This document shows, piece after piece, positions 8,317-17,306 of a stretch of 64,000 nt of DNA. The stretch is from Gammaproteobacteria bacterium (lineage in GTDB: Bacteria; Pseudomonadota; Gammaproteobacteria; Steroidobacterales; Steroidobacteraceae), in the NCBI GenBank assembly GCA_005878835.1, contig VBMV01000053.1:1-64000 (forward strand). The letters run 5' to 3'. A program made the translations under genes and the position numbers. The notes beneath the pieces are model-generated. The model saw only the letters and a program-made list of their open reading frames with translations. It was not told the origin of the DNA and made no database searches. Position 1 is the first letter of the stretch, and every line of letters starts with the position of its first letter.

Positions 8317-8973
8317 TCACCGGCCTTTTTTGTCGTGGTCGACCTTGACGGTGAGCGCCGACGCGCTACGCTTCCTGACCTGCAGCACCTCGCTGCCGAG
8401 CGAGAGCTCGTCCCCAGGGCTAAGTCGCATCGGTCCAGAAATCCGGGTTCCATTGACGTGTGTACCGTTCGTACTATCAAGATCTTCGATGGTTGCTGTT
8501 CCCGAGACGACCGTAATTCGTGCGTGACGCCTTGAGACAGTACTGGCGTCGATCACAAGCGAACATTCAGCATCCCGTCCGGCAAGGTGCTCGCCGTCGC
8601 TGAGGGGCAGGGGCTGCTTCTTCCAAACGAGCTCAATCGTTGCTGGGGAGGCAGCCTGCGACGGCACGCACGTCACCTCGGCGCAGAACGCATATCCAGT
8701 TTTGTAGACGGTTCGAATAACGTGGGAACCCTGCGGCGTGTCACCAAGCGCGGCCCGGAGCTCCGATACCAGACGCGTCAGGCTCGTGCGCGCCACGTAA
8801 ACCTGCGGCCAGAGGAGCTCATCGAGCTCGTTGTTGGTGACGACGGCGGGTCGACGCTTGATCAAGGCCTCGAGCAATTCGTACACCTTGGGCTCGAGGG
8901 GCACGATTGTGCCCTGTCGCTCGAGCTGCCGTGCGCGCAAATCGAGAACGCAGTCGGCGAACCTTAGCCTCAT
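8317..8973 (-). CDS. Winged-helix (OmpR-type) regulator fused to an FHA domain
   Basis: Residues 1-98 form an OmpR/CadC-type winged helix (LEPKVYELLEALIKRRPAVV, then SLTRLVSELRAALGD and TVYKTGYAF). Residues about 115-205 form a forkhead-associated domain with GRD (132-134), VSRRHARI (146-153), STNG (167-170) and NG (174-175), the phosphothreonine-binding residues. There is no receiver domain. FHA domains read out Ser/Thr phosphorylation, so the Ser/Thr kinase encoded at 11072-13582 on the same strand is the likely partner. The ATG at 8973 follows GGGAA. DNA targets are unknown. The C-terminal tail is Lys-rich (VKVDHDKKGR). Confidence 0.85.
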   Translation of the reverse strand: MRLRFADCVLDLRARQLERQGTIVPLEPKVYELLEALIKRRPAVVTNNELDELLWPQVYVARTSLTRLVSELRAALGDTPQGSHVIRTVYKTGYAFCAEVTCVPSQAASPATIELVWKKQPLPLSDGEHLAGRDAECSLVIDASTVSRRHARITVVSGTATIEDLDSTNGTHVNGTRISGPMRLSPGDELSLGSEVLQVRKRSASALTVKVDHDKKGR

Positions 8974-9146
8974 GGTTCCCGATCAGAGCACTTCCGGAAA
9001 CGTGTATCAATCACCTCCCGGCTTTACGGTGTACAGCAAGGGGTACGACAGCCCCCTCGCGCAACTGATTCCGAGAGATCGGCAAAGTCGCCGCCTGCCG
9101 AAAGAGGGGTCCGAACGTGTCCTTTCGTCCGGACCCCACACCTAGC

Positions 9147-9506
9147 TCATCGACTCGCGCTGAACCGCTCCGTGTGCTTGCCGCTCTTCATCTGGTAGTA
9201 CGCCGTGAGCTGCGGCAGGCCCAGTTTTTCGATAGCCTGAGCCTCCGCTTTCCTGGCGCATGCGGATGCAGCAGCCCGCAGCAATGGCTCGGTCTCAGGG
9301 CAGACGCGCTTGGCAGCCGCATGAATGCGGGTGTACAGCGCCTCTGCGCCCGCCGGCGTAGTCACATTCAGATCCGCAAACTTCACAGTTTCCGAGCGAA
9401 CCTGATCGTCGGCAAAAGCACTGGAAACGATCACTGCGCACGCCAGCAACATTGCGATCGAGAAGGTGACGGGAATACGGTTTTCGGTCTTGACGTTTGA
9501 GTTCAT
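9147..9506 (-). CDS. UrcA-family exported protein
   Basis: ATG 9506 is preceded by GAGGAG; an upstream in-frame start lacks such support. The 119-residue product has a signal peptide (about residues 13-33, ending SSAFA) and the UrcA-family core: SETVKFADLNVTTPAGAEAL, YTRIHAAAKRVC and ACARKAEAQAIEKL, with a conserved Cys pair. UrcA proteins are small periplasmic proteins common in Sphingomonadales and some gammaproteobacteria, with no established function. It lies between the SagB-like dehydrogenase and the FHA regulator, both on the same strand, but intergenic gaps over 150 bp suggest its own promoter. Confidence 0.8.
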   Translation of the reverse strand: MNSNVKTENRIPVTFSIAMLLACAVIVSSAFADDQVRSETVKFADLNVTTPAGAEALYTRIHAAAKRVCPETEPLLRAAASACARKAEAQAIEKLGLPQLTAYYQMKSGKHTERFSASR

Positions 9507-9666
9507 GATGATCTCCTCACTCAGGGTTGTTCGTAACTTCACTCCGGCTTCGGACTGCGGTTTCGTCAACGGTCCTCAGGCCTCGGGTGTGACGTTAGCG
9601 ATCGACGGTCAGGAGATCTTTACGGAGTTCTTAGGAAGTGGTGATGCTTGGTGCCACAAAGAGAGG

Positions 9667-10767
9667 CTACCTACGGCGTCCTTCGCGCGCCGGCTCGTGC
9701 GGGCGAGCCGCAACCAAGCCGACCCCTGCAACATAAAGAACCGATTCCGAAATTCCGTCTAATCCCAAGTCCTTCTCGATCAGTGAGTCTTTCAGCGCGG
9801 CCGTGCTGAAGGGAGCTAGTCCCAGCCTCGTTGCCGTGAGGCAAAACGTCTGACAGAGATGGCCGGTCTCGAGCAGAACAACTCGATATCCTCGAGCTCT
9901 ACCGTACTTCCACATGGTCCTCGCAAAAACCGCCGTCATGATGAAAAGCGCTGCCGCGCCGGCAAAGTACCGCTGATCCGCGCAATACGCGCTGGCCAGG
10001 CGCGGACTTACTTTGGCAGGGAGTCTCGCCAACTCGTTGTCCCTGGCCTGGTAGTGATACATGCCCCTCTCGAGCCCCTCGACCCTGAGCGCCATCAGGT
10101 ATACCTCGCCCGGGTGCCTGGCACCGCCGGAAGGGCTGGTCTTGTACGGAAGCCTTCCGAATACATTCGTCTCGAAGTATCCCTGGACACCCCATGTCGT
10201 TTGCAGCAGCCTGGAGACGTTACCCAGAGATACCTTCCCTCTCGCGAACTCTCTGTGCGTCCTTCTGGCGTGCAGCGTCTCGAAGAAAGTGTCTCCGGCT
10301 ATTTCATGCGACGGCAGCCGGACCACATCGGCACCCCGAATCTTTTTGAACTGAGGCGGCGCCGGAGTTGCCGGAAGCAACTTCATTTTCTCCTCTAGGG
10401 GCCAACTCTCAGGGACGAAAGGGGTGTCTTTTGTGATGAAGTGAAATCCGCCTTCCGGAAGCCAGGGCCTCCACGACGAATCGAGCAGTTGGTCACGCTC
10501 CCATTCGACTGAGCCGTGCTCGAGCAGCAGTTGGGCATCGATCAGCTGCAGGATCGCCCTGGCCACGCTTTGAGAGCTGTAGGCTCCGAACTCGAATACC
10601 GCCTTCCTGATCGTCCGGGGGCTCGAGAAGAAGCGCAGCAGGTCCAGGGTCACCGAATTGGTCGAGAATGTTCTTCTGGTGAGATAGTTGGCGATCCGCA
10701 GCTCTCCGGCCTCCCAGTATGCAATCCGGCAGGATGCGCTCTGCAACTTCAAAGAAGCGCGGCCCAC
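9667..10767 (-). CDS. SagB-like nitroreductase-family (putative peptide maturation) dehydrogenase
   Basis: This 366-residue protein belongs to the SagB/ThcOx flavin-dependent dehydrogenases. Residues about 1-120 form a winged-helix-like N-terminal region (DLLRFFSSPRTIRKAVFEFG). The nitroreductase fold follows, with FFETLHARRTHREFARG, PSGGARHPGEVYLMALRVEG, LETGHLCQTFCLTATRLGL and a C-terminal SVLYVAGVG. SagB enzymes oxidise azolines to azoles in thiazole/oxazole-modified peptides, and related forms occur near other putative RiPP precursors. No cyclodehydratase gene is visible here, so it is an orphan or acts in a different maturation. The start is GTG 10767, 22 nt after a small basic-protein gene, probably its operon partner. 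Confidence 0.8.
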   Translation of the reverse strand: MGRASLKLQSASCRIAYWEAGELRIANYLTRRTFSTNSVTLDLLRFFSSPRTIRKAVFEFGAYSSQSVARAILQLIDAQLLLEHGSVEWERDQLLDSSWRPWLPEGGFHFITKDTPFVPESWPLEEKMKLLPATPAPPQFKKIRGADVVRLPSHEIAGDTFFETLHARRTHREFARGKVSLGNVSRLLQTTWGVQGYFETNVFGRLPYKTSPSGGARHPGEVYLMALRVEGLERGMYHYQARDNELARLPAKVSPRLASAYCADQRYFAGAAALFIMTAVFARTMWKYGRARGYRVVLLETGHLCQTFCLTATRLGLAPFSTAALKDSLIEKDLGLDGISESVLYVAGVGLVAARPHEPAREGRRR

Positions 10768-10789
10768 CTAAGTTCCGTAATGCTGATGA

Positions 10790-11002
10790 CTACAAGAAGT
10801 GACGTATCATGCCCAGCATTCGCTTCAGCTGCCCTTCTACTTCCTTCAATTCTGTCTTCAGGTGCGTCTGGGTAAGGGTTCCGGCCCGATTGCGCCTTAG
10901 CAACGCCTTCACCTCGGCTTTCGCTCTCCGTGAAAGCGCGAGGACGTATCTCGCCCGGCGTTTGTCCGAGCTGTTTTTCGCGACGCTTCTCTTGGATCGC
11001 AT
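10790..11002 (-). CDS. Small basic helical protein (70 aa)
   Basis: ATG 11002 has a good ribosome binding site (CAGGAACTCAAC before the ATG). The product is very rich in Arg and Lys (SKRSVAKNSSDKRRARYVLA, RRAKAEVKALLRRNRAG) with a predicted long helix, and ends LKRMLGMIRHFL. It lies directly before the SagB-like gene. It might be a precursor or partner of that enzyme, but the absence of Cys and the few Ser/Thr near the C-terminus argue against a typical azole precursor. No family was recognised. Confidence 0.5.
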   Translation of the reverse strand: MRSKRSVAKNSSDKRRARYVLALSRRAKAEVKALLRRNRAGTLTQTHLKTELKEVEGQLKRMLGMIRHFL

Positions 11003-11032
11003 GTTGAGTTCCTGCTTGTTGTTGAGTTCCTG
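11003..11032 (-). repeat. Duplicated ribosome-binding segment
   Basis: The 12-bp unit CAGGAACTCAAC (minus strand) occurs twice, at 11003-11014 and 11021-11032, 18 bases apart. The inner copy provides the ribosome binding site of the 70-residue protein. The second copy may be a slippage duplication. Confidence 0.6.
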
Positions 11033-11071
11033 ATTGTTCTAAGTCTCGACGACCGTGCCCTCGGGCTGTCT

Positions 11072-13582
11072 CTAGTCTAACAATCTCATGCGGCGCAGCA
11101 ATGCTTGGAACCTCCGGTCGCGGTGCAGATTTCGAAGCAGGGGGTCCGTCTTGAGCCCAAGCATCCCGTACTCATGTCTTTGATAAGCGCGATCGAGCCA
11201 TCGGAAGGCATCGTCGATCTCCCCGCGATATGCGTGGACCATGGCAATTCCGTAGCCGTCGATCGACGCAAATGCGTCCGTAAGCGAACGCAGTGCAGCA
11301 TTGGACTCGCCGCGCCGTCCCATCGCCCAGTAGATCAACGAGAGGCCGCCGAGCCTGTAATCCTCGTTGGACTCCCTCAGCATCGCTTCGAGCGCTGCGG
11401 CAAGTTCGCCAAGGGACAGTCGAGCAAGGCCAACGGAGCTGTTGACTCCGCCGAATTCCGGGTGCAGCTGCAGGATCCGCAGCCGGGTTTCTAGACACTC
11501 CTGCAGGCGGTTGGCGGCGCAGAGCGCGGTGCCGAGAGAGTCGAGCGCGTTAGGGTCGAGCGGATTTCGCGCGAGGTCTTCCTGATCTAATTCCAGAGCC
11601 CTGTCGACATTGCCGAACGCGAGTGCGAGGTCTGCTAAGGCGCTTGGCCACAAATGAGATCGGGGGTCGATTTCGTGTAGGCGCTCCGTGGCCGCCTTCG
11701 CGGCCGCCCAATTCCACGCAATGCTCATCTCGAATCCGGCCCGCGTGTAATACGCCCACGCGAGATTAGGGTCGAGCTGGATGGCCCGGTCCAGCGCATC
11801 GAGAACTCGCCTGCTTTGGTCGTCTGATGGCGGTCCTTTCAGGACCTCCTCGCTTAGGTACGCACTTGCGAGGCGCCCCCACGCCAGCGCGTAGTCGGGA
11901 TTGATGTCGATCGCTTGTTGGTAGAGCTGCGCGGCTTTCTCGACATCGCGCAGGGTCCTGCGTTCCTTGAAGTAATTTCCTTCCAGAACGAGGTTATACG
12001 CCCGGACGTCAGGCTCCAGATTTCCTGCCCGATGACCGCTTCGCAAAGCCACGTGCAGGGCCTGGGAAACCTTCTCTCCAATCTCCTCCTGTACCTGGAA
12101 AATGTCGACGAGGTTACGGTCGTAACTCTGCGACCACAGCTGCACCCCGTCTGAAGCGCGAATCAGCTGCGCGGTGATGCGCAGCTGCTCGCGGCCCTTG
12201 CGAACACTGCCCTCGAGCACGTATGTCACCCCGAGCTTGCGAGCAATCGAGCGCACGTCTTCGTTCCTGCCCTTGAACTGGAACGACGAGGTGCGCGCGA
12301 TAACCTTCAGATCCGCGCTGTGCACGAGGTGGTCTATCAGCTCTTCCGACAGCCCGTCCGAGAAGTACTCCTGCTCCTTGTCACCGCTGATGTTCACGAA
12401 CGGGAGCACCGCAATCGCGTGCGGCGGCGGGTTGAAGGTGGCAGCGGTGGGGGCGGTAGTAAGGGGGGTGTCTTGCTGCGCGTTCGAGGTCCCACCCGCA
12501 ACCACGACAGAGTGCCGGGATACCCACAGCCGGTCGAGGGCTAAGTAGGTCAAGCCGACAGCGGCCACGACCCCAATGACCGCCGCCCCAAGAAACGCCG
12601 CCGGGCGACTGCGGGGCAGGCGCTCGCCGGCGAGCCTCTCGAGGAGTTTCTCCACGGATGCAGTCCGCGCCTCACGGTCAAAGGCCAACGCTCTTGCGAG
12701 CGCGGCGTTTTGTCCGCGCGACAGCCCCGCAAGGGGCGGCACCCGAGTACCCGCCTCCCGAGCCTCGAGCGCGCTGAGATCCCCGAAGGGATGCTCGCCG
12801 GAGAGCGTCTCGTAGATCACACAGGCAAAGGAGTAGATGTCATCGCGCCGGTCCGCTTCCTTCCCCTCCAGCATTTCGCAGCTGGCATAGGCAGGCGTGA
12901 GTGCGAGCGGACCCGACCCTTTATCCAGCAGCGGTCCGCGCGAGACCCGCGCAATCCCGAAATCGAGCAGCTTCGACTTTCCCGCGGTCGTCACGAAGAT
13001 GTTCGCGGGCTTCAAGTCACTGTGGATCACGTTATGGTCGTGCGCGTAGCCGAGCGCCGCGCCGACATCTTCGATGATTGGCCAAGCGCGGCTGAAGGGC
13101 ATGCCGCGGCCGAACTCTTCTTCGAGCAGCGCATTCAGTGACTTGCCCTCCAGGTATTCCATCAGCACGTAGAGCTTCCTGCCGTCCACATTCACCGAAT
13201 GCATATCGACGATATTCGGATGGCTGAGTTTTCGGGTCTTGCGCACCTCCTCGCGCAGCAGCTCGAGCGCCTCGGGGTGAACGGCTTCCTTCAAGACCTT
13301 GATCGCAAAGGTCTCGCCGACCACCTGTTCATCGGTCGCGAGGTACACCACCCCCATCCCACCCTCACCGAGCTCGCGCTCGATGCGGTAGCGGCCGGAG
13401 AGCCGCTGACCGATCGCCAGCCTTTCATCGAGGCCGGCAGTTTCCGAGTCGTCCGAGGACCCCGGCACACGTTCGGCGTCTGGGCTTTTGCTGTCTCGGC
13501 GGCCTGAGGGGTACGGATCGCCCTCGGTCTCCAAGGGTGCGACCTCGGTCGATAGCGGTGCGCGGTCTCGTTCTTCGGACAT
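11072..13582 (-). CDS. Membrane Ser/Thr protein kinase with FlgO-like and TPR domains
   Basis: The 836-residue protein starts with a disordered acidic segment (1-60). A Hanks-type kinase domain (64-320) has the glycine loop LGEGGMGVVY (71-80), ATP-binding Lys95, catalytic HSDLKPAN (187-194, HSD instead of HRD) and DFG (207-209). A single membrane helix (about 330-352) follows. Then comes a FlgO/TolB-like block (AVLPFVNISGDKEQEYFSDG) and several TPRs to the C-terminus. This architecture is common in kinases of Xanthomonadales and related groups. The kinase faces the cytoplasm and the TPR part probably the periplasm. The FHA regulator at 8317 is the most likely downstream reader. Ligand and substrates are unknown. 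Confidence 0.88.
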   Translation of the reverse strand: MSEERDRAPLSTEVAPLETEGDPYPSGRRDSKSPDAERVPGSSDDSETAGLDERLAIGQRLSGRYRIERELGEGGMGVVYLATDEQVVGETFAIKVLKEAVHPEALELLREEVRKTRKLSHPNIVDMHSVNVDGRKLYVLMEYLEGKSLNALLEEEFGRGMPFSRAWPIIEDVGAALGYAHDHNVIHSDLKPANIFVTTAGKSKLLDFGIARVSRGPLLDKGSGPLALTPAYASCEMLEGKEADRRDDIYSFACVIYETLSGEHPFGDLSALEAREAGTRVPPLAGLSRGQNAALARALAFDREARTASVEKLLERLAGERLPRSRPAAFLGAAVIGVVAAVGLTYLALDRLWVSRHSVVVAGGTSNAQQDTPLTTAPTAATFNPPPHAIAVLPFVNISGDKEQEYFSDGLSEELIDHLVHSADLKVIARTSSFQFKGRNEDVRSIARKLGVTYVLEGSVRKGREQLRITAQLIRASDGVQLWSQSYDRNLVDIFQVQEEIGEKVSQALHVALRSGHRAGNLEPDVRAYNLVLEGNYFKERRTLRDVEKAAQLYQQAIDINPDYALAWGRLASAYLSEEVLKGPPSDDQSRRVLDALDRAIQLDPNLAWAYYTRAGFEMSIAWNWAAAKAATERLHEIDPRSHLWPSALADLALAFGNVDRALELDQEDLARNPLDPNALDSLGTALCAANRLQECLETRLRILQLHPEFGGVNSSVGLARLSLGELAAALEAMLRESNEDYRLGGLSLIYWAMGRRGESNAALRSLTDAFASIDGYGIAMVHAYRGEIDDAFRWLDRAYQRHEYGMLGLKTDPLLRNLHRDRRFQALLRRMRLLD

Positions 13583-13678
13583 AAGCTGCGCGCGATAGGC
13601 AAGCCAAGCATGCGCTCGCGCTGTTGGCGTGGCAAATCACAGCGGCCAAGCGCAAATACGACCAAATGGAAACGTCGC

Positions 13679-13951
13679 CTAAGCGCGGCGACTATGCAGA
13701 CCCGGCGGGACTTCACGGAGGCGGCTCCGATCTCCCTTCGGCATGCCGCCCTTGGTCACACGGTCACCTTGCTGCGCAAGCACTCGATAGATCAGTCGAC
13801 AGGGCTTGAAGAAAACCCGGCGGTATTCCGCAATGCCAAGGGAGCGAAGCTCCTTCGGGCAAGAAGCCCGACCGGGAAACGTGCTGAGGCCCTCAGTCGC
13901 CCGAGGGAGCCGCTCGAGCACGTGGTGCAAGTGTCTCTTGAGTCTCCTCAT
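13679..13951 (-). pseudogene. ParE-type toxin remnant
   Basis: The frame contains the middle and end of a RelE/ParE toxin: HHVLERLPRATEGLSTFP, PKELRSLGIAEYRRVFFKPC and RLIYRVLAQ match the family well. The first 35-40 residues of a normal ParE are missing. After VLAQ a frameshift destroys the usual IADGRRDMQ...LLARRLL ending; traces of that tail are visible in another frame near 13690. The 5' end is joined directly to the antitoxin fragment, so an internal deletion fused the two genes. Confidence 0.7.
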
Positions 13952-14060
13952 AAGAGGTAACGTCTTGAATCACGGCCTTGGCTTTGCCATTCTGCGTGAT
14001 GATCAAGGGCTTGCGCTGCTCTGCGAGCTCTTGGAGGACATCCGTGGCATTTGCTTTCAC
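13893..14060 (-). pseudogene. Phd/YefM-type antitoxin remnant
   Basis: From GTG 14060 the frame reads VKANATDVLQELAEQRKPLI, then ITQNGKAKAVIQDVTSYEET and QETL. This is the core of a Phd/YefM antitoxin lacking its first residues and the whole C-terminal toxin-binding tail. After QETL the sequence enters the ParE fragment in a different frame and stops. The GTG overlaps the stop of the upstream amidase gene by coincidence or rearrangement. Together with the ParE fragment this is a deletion scar of a toxin-antitoxin pair. Confidence 0.65.
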
Positions 14061-15592
14061 GTCGGTCCAAGCGTGGAGGGCTTGATTTTCCGCCAGCCGG
14101 CGGCGCGCTCATAAGCGTGCGCAAGGCGCAGCACGCCCGCTTCGGCACCCGGGCGGCCGCTGATCTGCAATCCGATCGGCAGGCGCGCGGCGGTGAAGCC
14201 ACAGGGAACCGAGATGCTCGGCAACCCCAGCATGTTGACAGGTCGGGTGTTGTGCAGCATCTGCAGTTCCATCGGGCGGGCAGCGTCGGGGTCACTGAGC
14301 TCGGCGATCGTGAACGGCGGGACGGGCGTGGTCGGAGTGATCAGAAAGTCCACGTCATCGAACCGCCGCGCCACCGCGTGGCGGATCTGCTCCAGCTGAC
14401 GCCGGCTCTGAATGTATGCGGACATCGTCACGTCCGCCCCGGCGCGCAGTCGCTTGAGAGTCGGCGCCTGGTAGAGCTCCGGGCTCTTCGCGATGTAGTC
14501 CTTGTGAAATTCGTACGCCTCGGCGGTGAGGATTGCGACGTAAGGTTTCATCACTGATGCGTAGGTCGCGTCGCTTGCGAGCGGCGCAACTTCGTGCAGG
14601 CTGCGCGTCAGGCCCTTGAGAACCGACAGAGCGCTCTGCATGGCCGCCTCGATCTCGGGATGCAGGTTCTCGTAGAAGTAGTCCTTGAGAATTCCAAGGC
14701 GTGCTGCGGACGTCGAGGCAGCGATGTCCGTGGCGTACTCGGGAACCGGCAGGTCGACGCTGCCTGGGTCCTGGGAGTCGTAGCCGGCGATGACCTCGAG
14801 CACCAGCGCCGCGTCCGCCACCGTGCGCGTCATCGGGCCTATGTGGTCCAGGGACCATGAAAGCGGTATGGCTCCGCAAGTGCTGACGCGGCCGTAGGTT
14901 GGTTTGAGTCCGACGATGCCGCAGTAGGCCGCGGGCTCGCGGATCGATCCACCGGTATCAGATCCGAGCGCGGCGTAACACAGCCCGCCGGCCACCGCCG
15001 CTGCCGAGCCACCGGAGGAGCCTCCCGGACTGTAAGCGACGTCCCAGGGGTTGTGCACGGCACCGAAACAGCTGATCGCCGAGCTCCCGCCGAAGGCGAG
15101 CTCGTGCATGTTGAGCTTGCCGAGAAGGACTGCTCCGGCCGCGCGGAGGCGGCGCACGACCTCGGCATCTTGCGCCGGTACTCGATCCTTGAATAAGGCG
15201 CTGGCGGCTGTGGTTCGGACGCCGGCTGTGTCCAGCAGATCTTTGACGGCAATCGGAATGCCGTGCAGCGGACCCTTCCAGCCGCCGCGGGCGATCTGCG
15301 TCTCGGCGCTGCGCGCCGCGTCCAGGGCAGACTCGGCGGTCACGGTGATGAAGGCATTGAGCGTAGGATTGAGGGACTCGATGCGGGCGAGACACGCCTG
15401 CACCAGCTCAACCGGCGAGACTTTCTTCTGCCGCAGGAGCCGAGAGGCTTCGGACAGGCTCAGTGCAGTCGGACCCGTATCCGTGATCGGCTCTGTGGCA
15501 CCCCCGGCGGCGTCGGCGCCGATCGCAATTTGCGGCATGACGCCGCCTGCGGCTCCGGCCAATACACCTTTCACAAATGCCCTGCGAGACAT
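14057..15592 (-). CDS. Tat-exported amidase-signature enzyme
   Basis: The 511-residue protein starts MSRRAFVKGVLAGAAGG, a twin-arginine-type signal. The amidase-signature core is complete: catalytic Lys117 in GIPIAVKDLLDTAG, cis-Ser192 in PGGSSGGSAAAV and nucleophile Ser216 in GSDTGGSIREP; the 75- and 24-residue spacings match GatA-type enzymes. It hydrolyses an amide bond of unknown substrate, probably in the periplasm. It is not GatA itself, because it carries an export signal and no gatB or gatC lies nearby. The C-terminus runs into the antitoxin remnant. No clear ribosome binding site is seen before the ATG. Confidence 0.85.
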   Translation of the reverse strand: MSRRAFVKGVLAGAAGGVMPQIAIGADAAGGATEPITDTGPTALSLSEASRLLRQKKVSPVELVQACLARIESLNPTLNAFITVTAESALDAARSAETQIARGGWKGPLHGIPIAVKDLLDTAGVRTTAASALFKDRVPAQDAEVVRRLRAAGAVLLGKLNMHELAFGGSSAISCFGAVHNPWDVAYSPGGSSGGSAAAVAGGLCYAALGSDTGGSIREPAAYCGIVGLKPTYGRVSTCGAIPLSWSLDHIGPMTRTVADAALVLEVIAGYDSQDPGSVDLPVPEYATDIAASTSAARLGILKDYFYENLHPEIEAAMQSALSVLKGLTRSLHEVAPLASDATYASVMKPYVAILTAEAYEFHKDYIAKSPELYQAPTLKRLRAGADVTMSAYIQSRRQLEQIRHAVARRFDDVDFLITPTTPVPPFTIAELSDPDAARPMELQMLHNTRPVNMLGLPSISVPCGFTAARLPIGLQISGRPGAEAGVLRLAHAYERAAGWRKIKPSTLGPT

Positions 15593-15639
15593 GTGCTCAA
15601 GCCCATTGTGGCACCCACGTAGCGATATTGGCGAGTCGG

Positions 15640-15879
15640 GTATCGAGCACCATCACCAGGACCGGTAACAGTCACGCCCGCCGGGTGCTCATTGAGGCGG
15701 CCCGGAACCATCGCTTCCAGGCGCGCATGAGCGAGACCTTGCAGCGCCGCCAGGAAGGCCAGCCCAAGGCCGTGCGCGAGATCGCCTGGCGTGCGCAGCG
15801 GCCGGGCTATGTGGGCATCCGCGTGATGATCCCCGACTCCAGAGCGCAGGGTGTCTGTCGCCCGCGCGTCACTGCGTGA
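15640..15879 (+). mobile_element. IS110-family transposase remnant
   Basis: The plus-strand frame reads TRTGNSHARRVLIEAA, then NHRFQARMSETLQRRQEGQP and KAVREIAWRAQ. This resembles the C-terminal transposase_20 part of IS110-family transposases. The reading frame then changes (PGYVGIRVMIPD) and stops. No start, DEDD N-terminal domain or insertion ends are visible. It is a decayed fragment overlapping the 3' end of the CusB-like gene on the other strand. Confidence 0.6.
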
Positions 15880-17113
15880 TCGATCTCAGCCGGGTCTCGG
15901 AATCCACCAGAAAGGTTCCCGAGGCGACCACTTGCTCCCCCTCTGCCAAGCCTCGGAGGATCTGCACGCGGTCTCCGAAGCGCTCGCCCGTTTCTACCTG
16001 GCGCGCTTCAAAGCTCCCTGCTCCACGTCTGACATAGACGCGCTGCGCCAGCCCGGAATCGAGCACGGCATCGGCCGGCACACTCAATCCGGACGGTGCG
16101 GGCACGGGCAAGTCGACGCTGACCAACATGTCCGGACGCAGAGCCAGACTTCGGTTGTCGGCCTCCAGACGCAGCTGCACCGCGCCTGTCACCGCATCGA
16201 CCTGCGGCAGGATGTCAGAGACCCGAGCGGGAAGCGTGTTGCTCTGGTTTCGCACCTTGATGCTGGCCCGCACACCCGGGTGCAGGTATTGATCCTCACC
16301 GCCGAGAAGCTCGCCGATGATCCAGACGTGAGTCAGGTCTGCGATGCGATAGAAGTCGGTGTGACGCTCGAACCGCTGTCCCGGTGAAATGCTCCGGGCG
16401 AGAATGAAGCCGTCGACGGGAGCGACGAGGTAGACCGCAGCGGGGATTTTCCGCGTTGCCGCGATCTCCTCGATCTGCGCAGCGCTCATCCCGAGAGTGC
16501 GCAGATTCTCGGACCAGTGCTTCTTCGTTGTCGCCACCGCGCGGGTCTTCTCCGCGGTATCCTGTCCCGCGCTGTCCTGCGCTCGTTCGATTGCGGCGAC
16601 GTAAGCCGTGGCGGCGGACAGGAACTCTTGCGAATGGATGGCCGCGAGCCGCTGGTTTTTCCTGACGTGGCGGCCGACGCTATCGTCGTAAGTCTCTGCC
16701 ACGAACCCATCCACGCTCACGCTCACGCGGTGAACGCGACTCTCGTCGGCGGCGACTCTACCCGGAACGCGCAAGGCGCGGGTCCCAGTTGTCTCCTGCA
16801 CCGTCACGACGCCGATGCCAAACAATTGTTGCGCGACCGGGTCGATAGTCACCATCCCAATTGTTGGTCGGCGGGCGGAGGCAATCAGCGCCTTGCCGAG
16901 CTCATCCACGTACACCGGCTGCAGCGGCATGCCGCAATCCGGGGCAATCCCGGGCTTGTCGGACCTGTAGCTCGGATGCATCGGGTCCACGTAGTAGAGA
17001 ATGCGTCGCGGGCCGCCGGCATGCGAAGTCTTGGCAGGATTGTGGCTGTGTGCGACGAGCACTGCGAGCGTCCCGGCCACCAGCATCAAGATCGTCCAAA
17101 GACCCTTTCTCAC
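15869..17113 (-). CDS. CusB-like RND efflux periplasmic adaptor with metal-binding domain
   Basis: The 414-residue membrane-fusion protein has an N-terminal hydrophobic anchor (residues 5-21). A heavy-metal-binding domain follows (YYVDPMHPSYRSDKPGIAPD, then CGMPLQPVY), and then the CusB-type core with barrel-sandwich, helical hairpin and beta-barrel segments (VAPVDGFILARSISPGQRFE; LAEGEQVVASGTFLVDSETR). It should link an inner-membrane RND pump, presumably the CusA-like protein at 19613, to an outer-membrane channel for Cu/Ag or similar metal export. It is encoded on the opposite strand to the pump, unlike the usual cusCBA order, and no cusC is in the window. The start is GTG 17113. Confidence 0.88.
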   Translation of the reverse strand: MRKGLWTILMLVAGTLAVLVAHSHNPAKTSHAGGPRRILYYVDPMHPSYRSDKPGIAPDCGMPLQPVYVDELGKALIASARRPTIGMVTIDPVAQQLFGIGVVTVQETTGTRALRVPGRVAADESRVHRVSVSVDGFVAETYDDSVGRHVRKNQRLAAIHSQEFLSAATAYVAAIERAQDSAGQDTAEKTRAVATTKKHWSENLRTLGMSAAQIEEIAATRKIPAAVYLVAPVDGFILARSISPGQRFERHTDFYRIADLTHVWIIGELLGGEDQYLHPGVRASIKVRNQSNTLPARVSDILPQVDAVTGAVQLRLEADNRSLALRPDMLVSVDLPVPAPSGLSVPADAVLDSGLAQRVYVRRGAGSFEARQVETGERFGDRVQILRGLAEGEQVVASGTFLVDSETRLRSITQ

Positions 17114-17306
17114 TAGCTACTACTCCCCAGTGCGGCACACGGCGTCTGCGACCCCAGCGAGCGGGTCCGGGTTGAACGCACAGACGCGACGACCCGGATA
17201 TGCGAGCGCGGACGGCCTCAAGGTTTTTTCGTGTTGTCCTTCCGGGGGCTGCCGCCGCTCGTGGTCGGGGGACCACGAGCGGCGCCAGGAGCCTGTCAGC
17301 GGTCCT

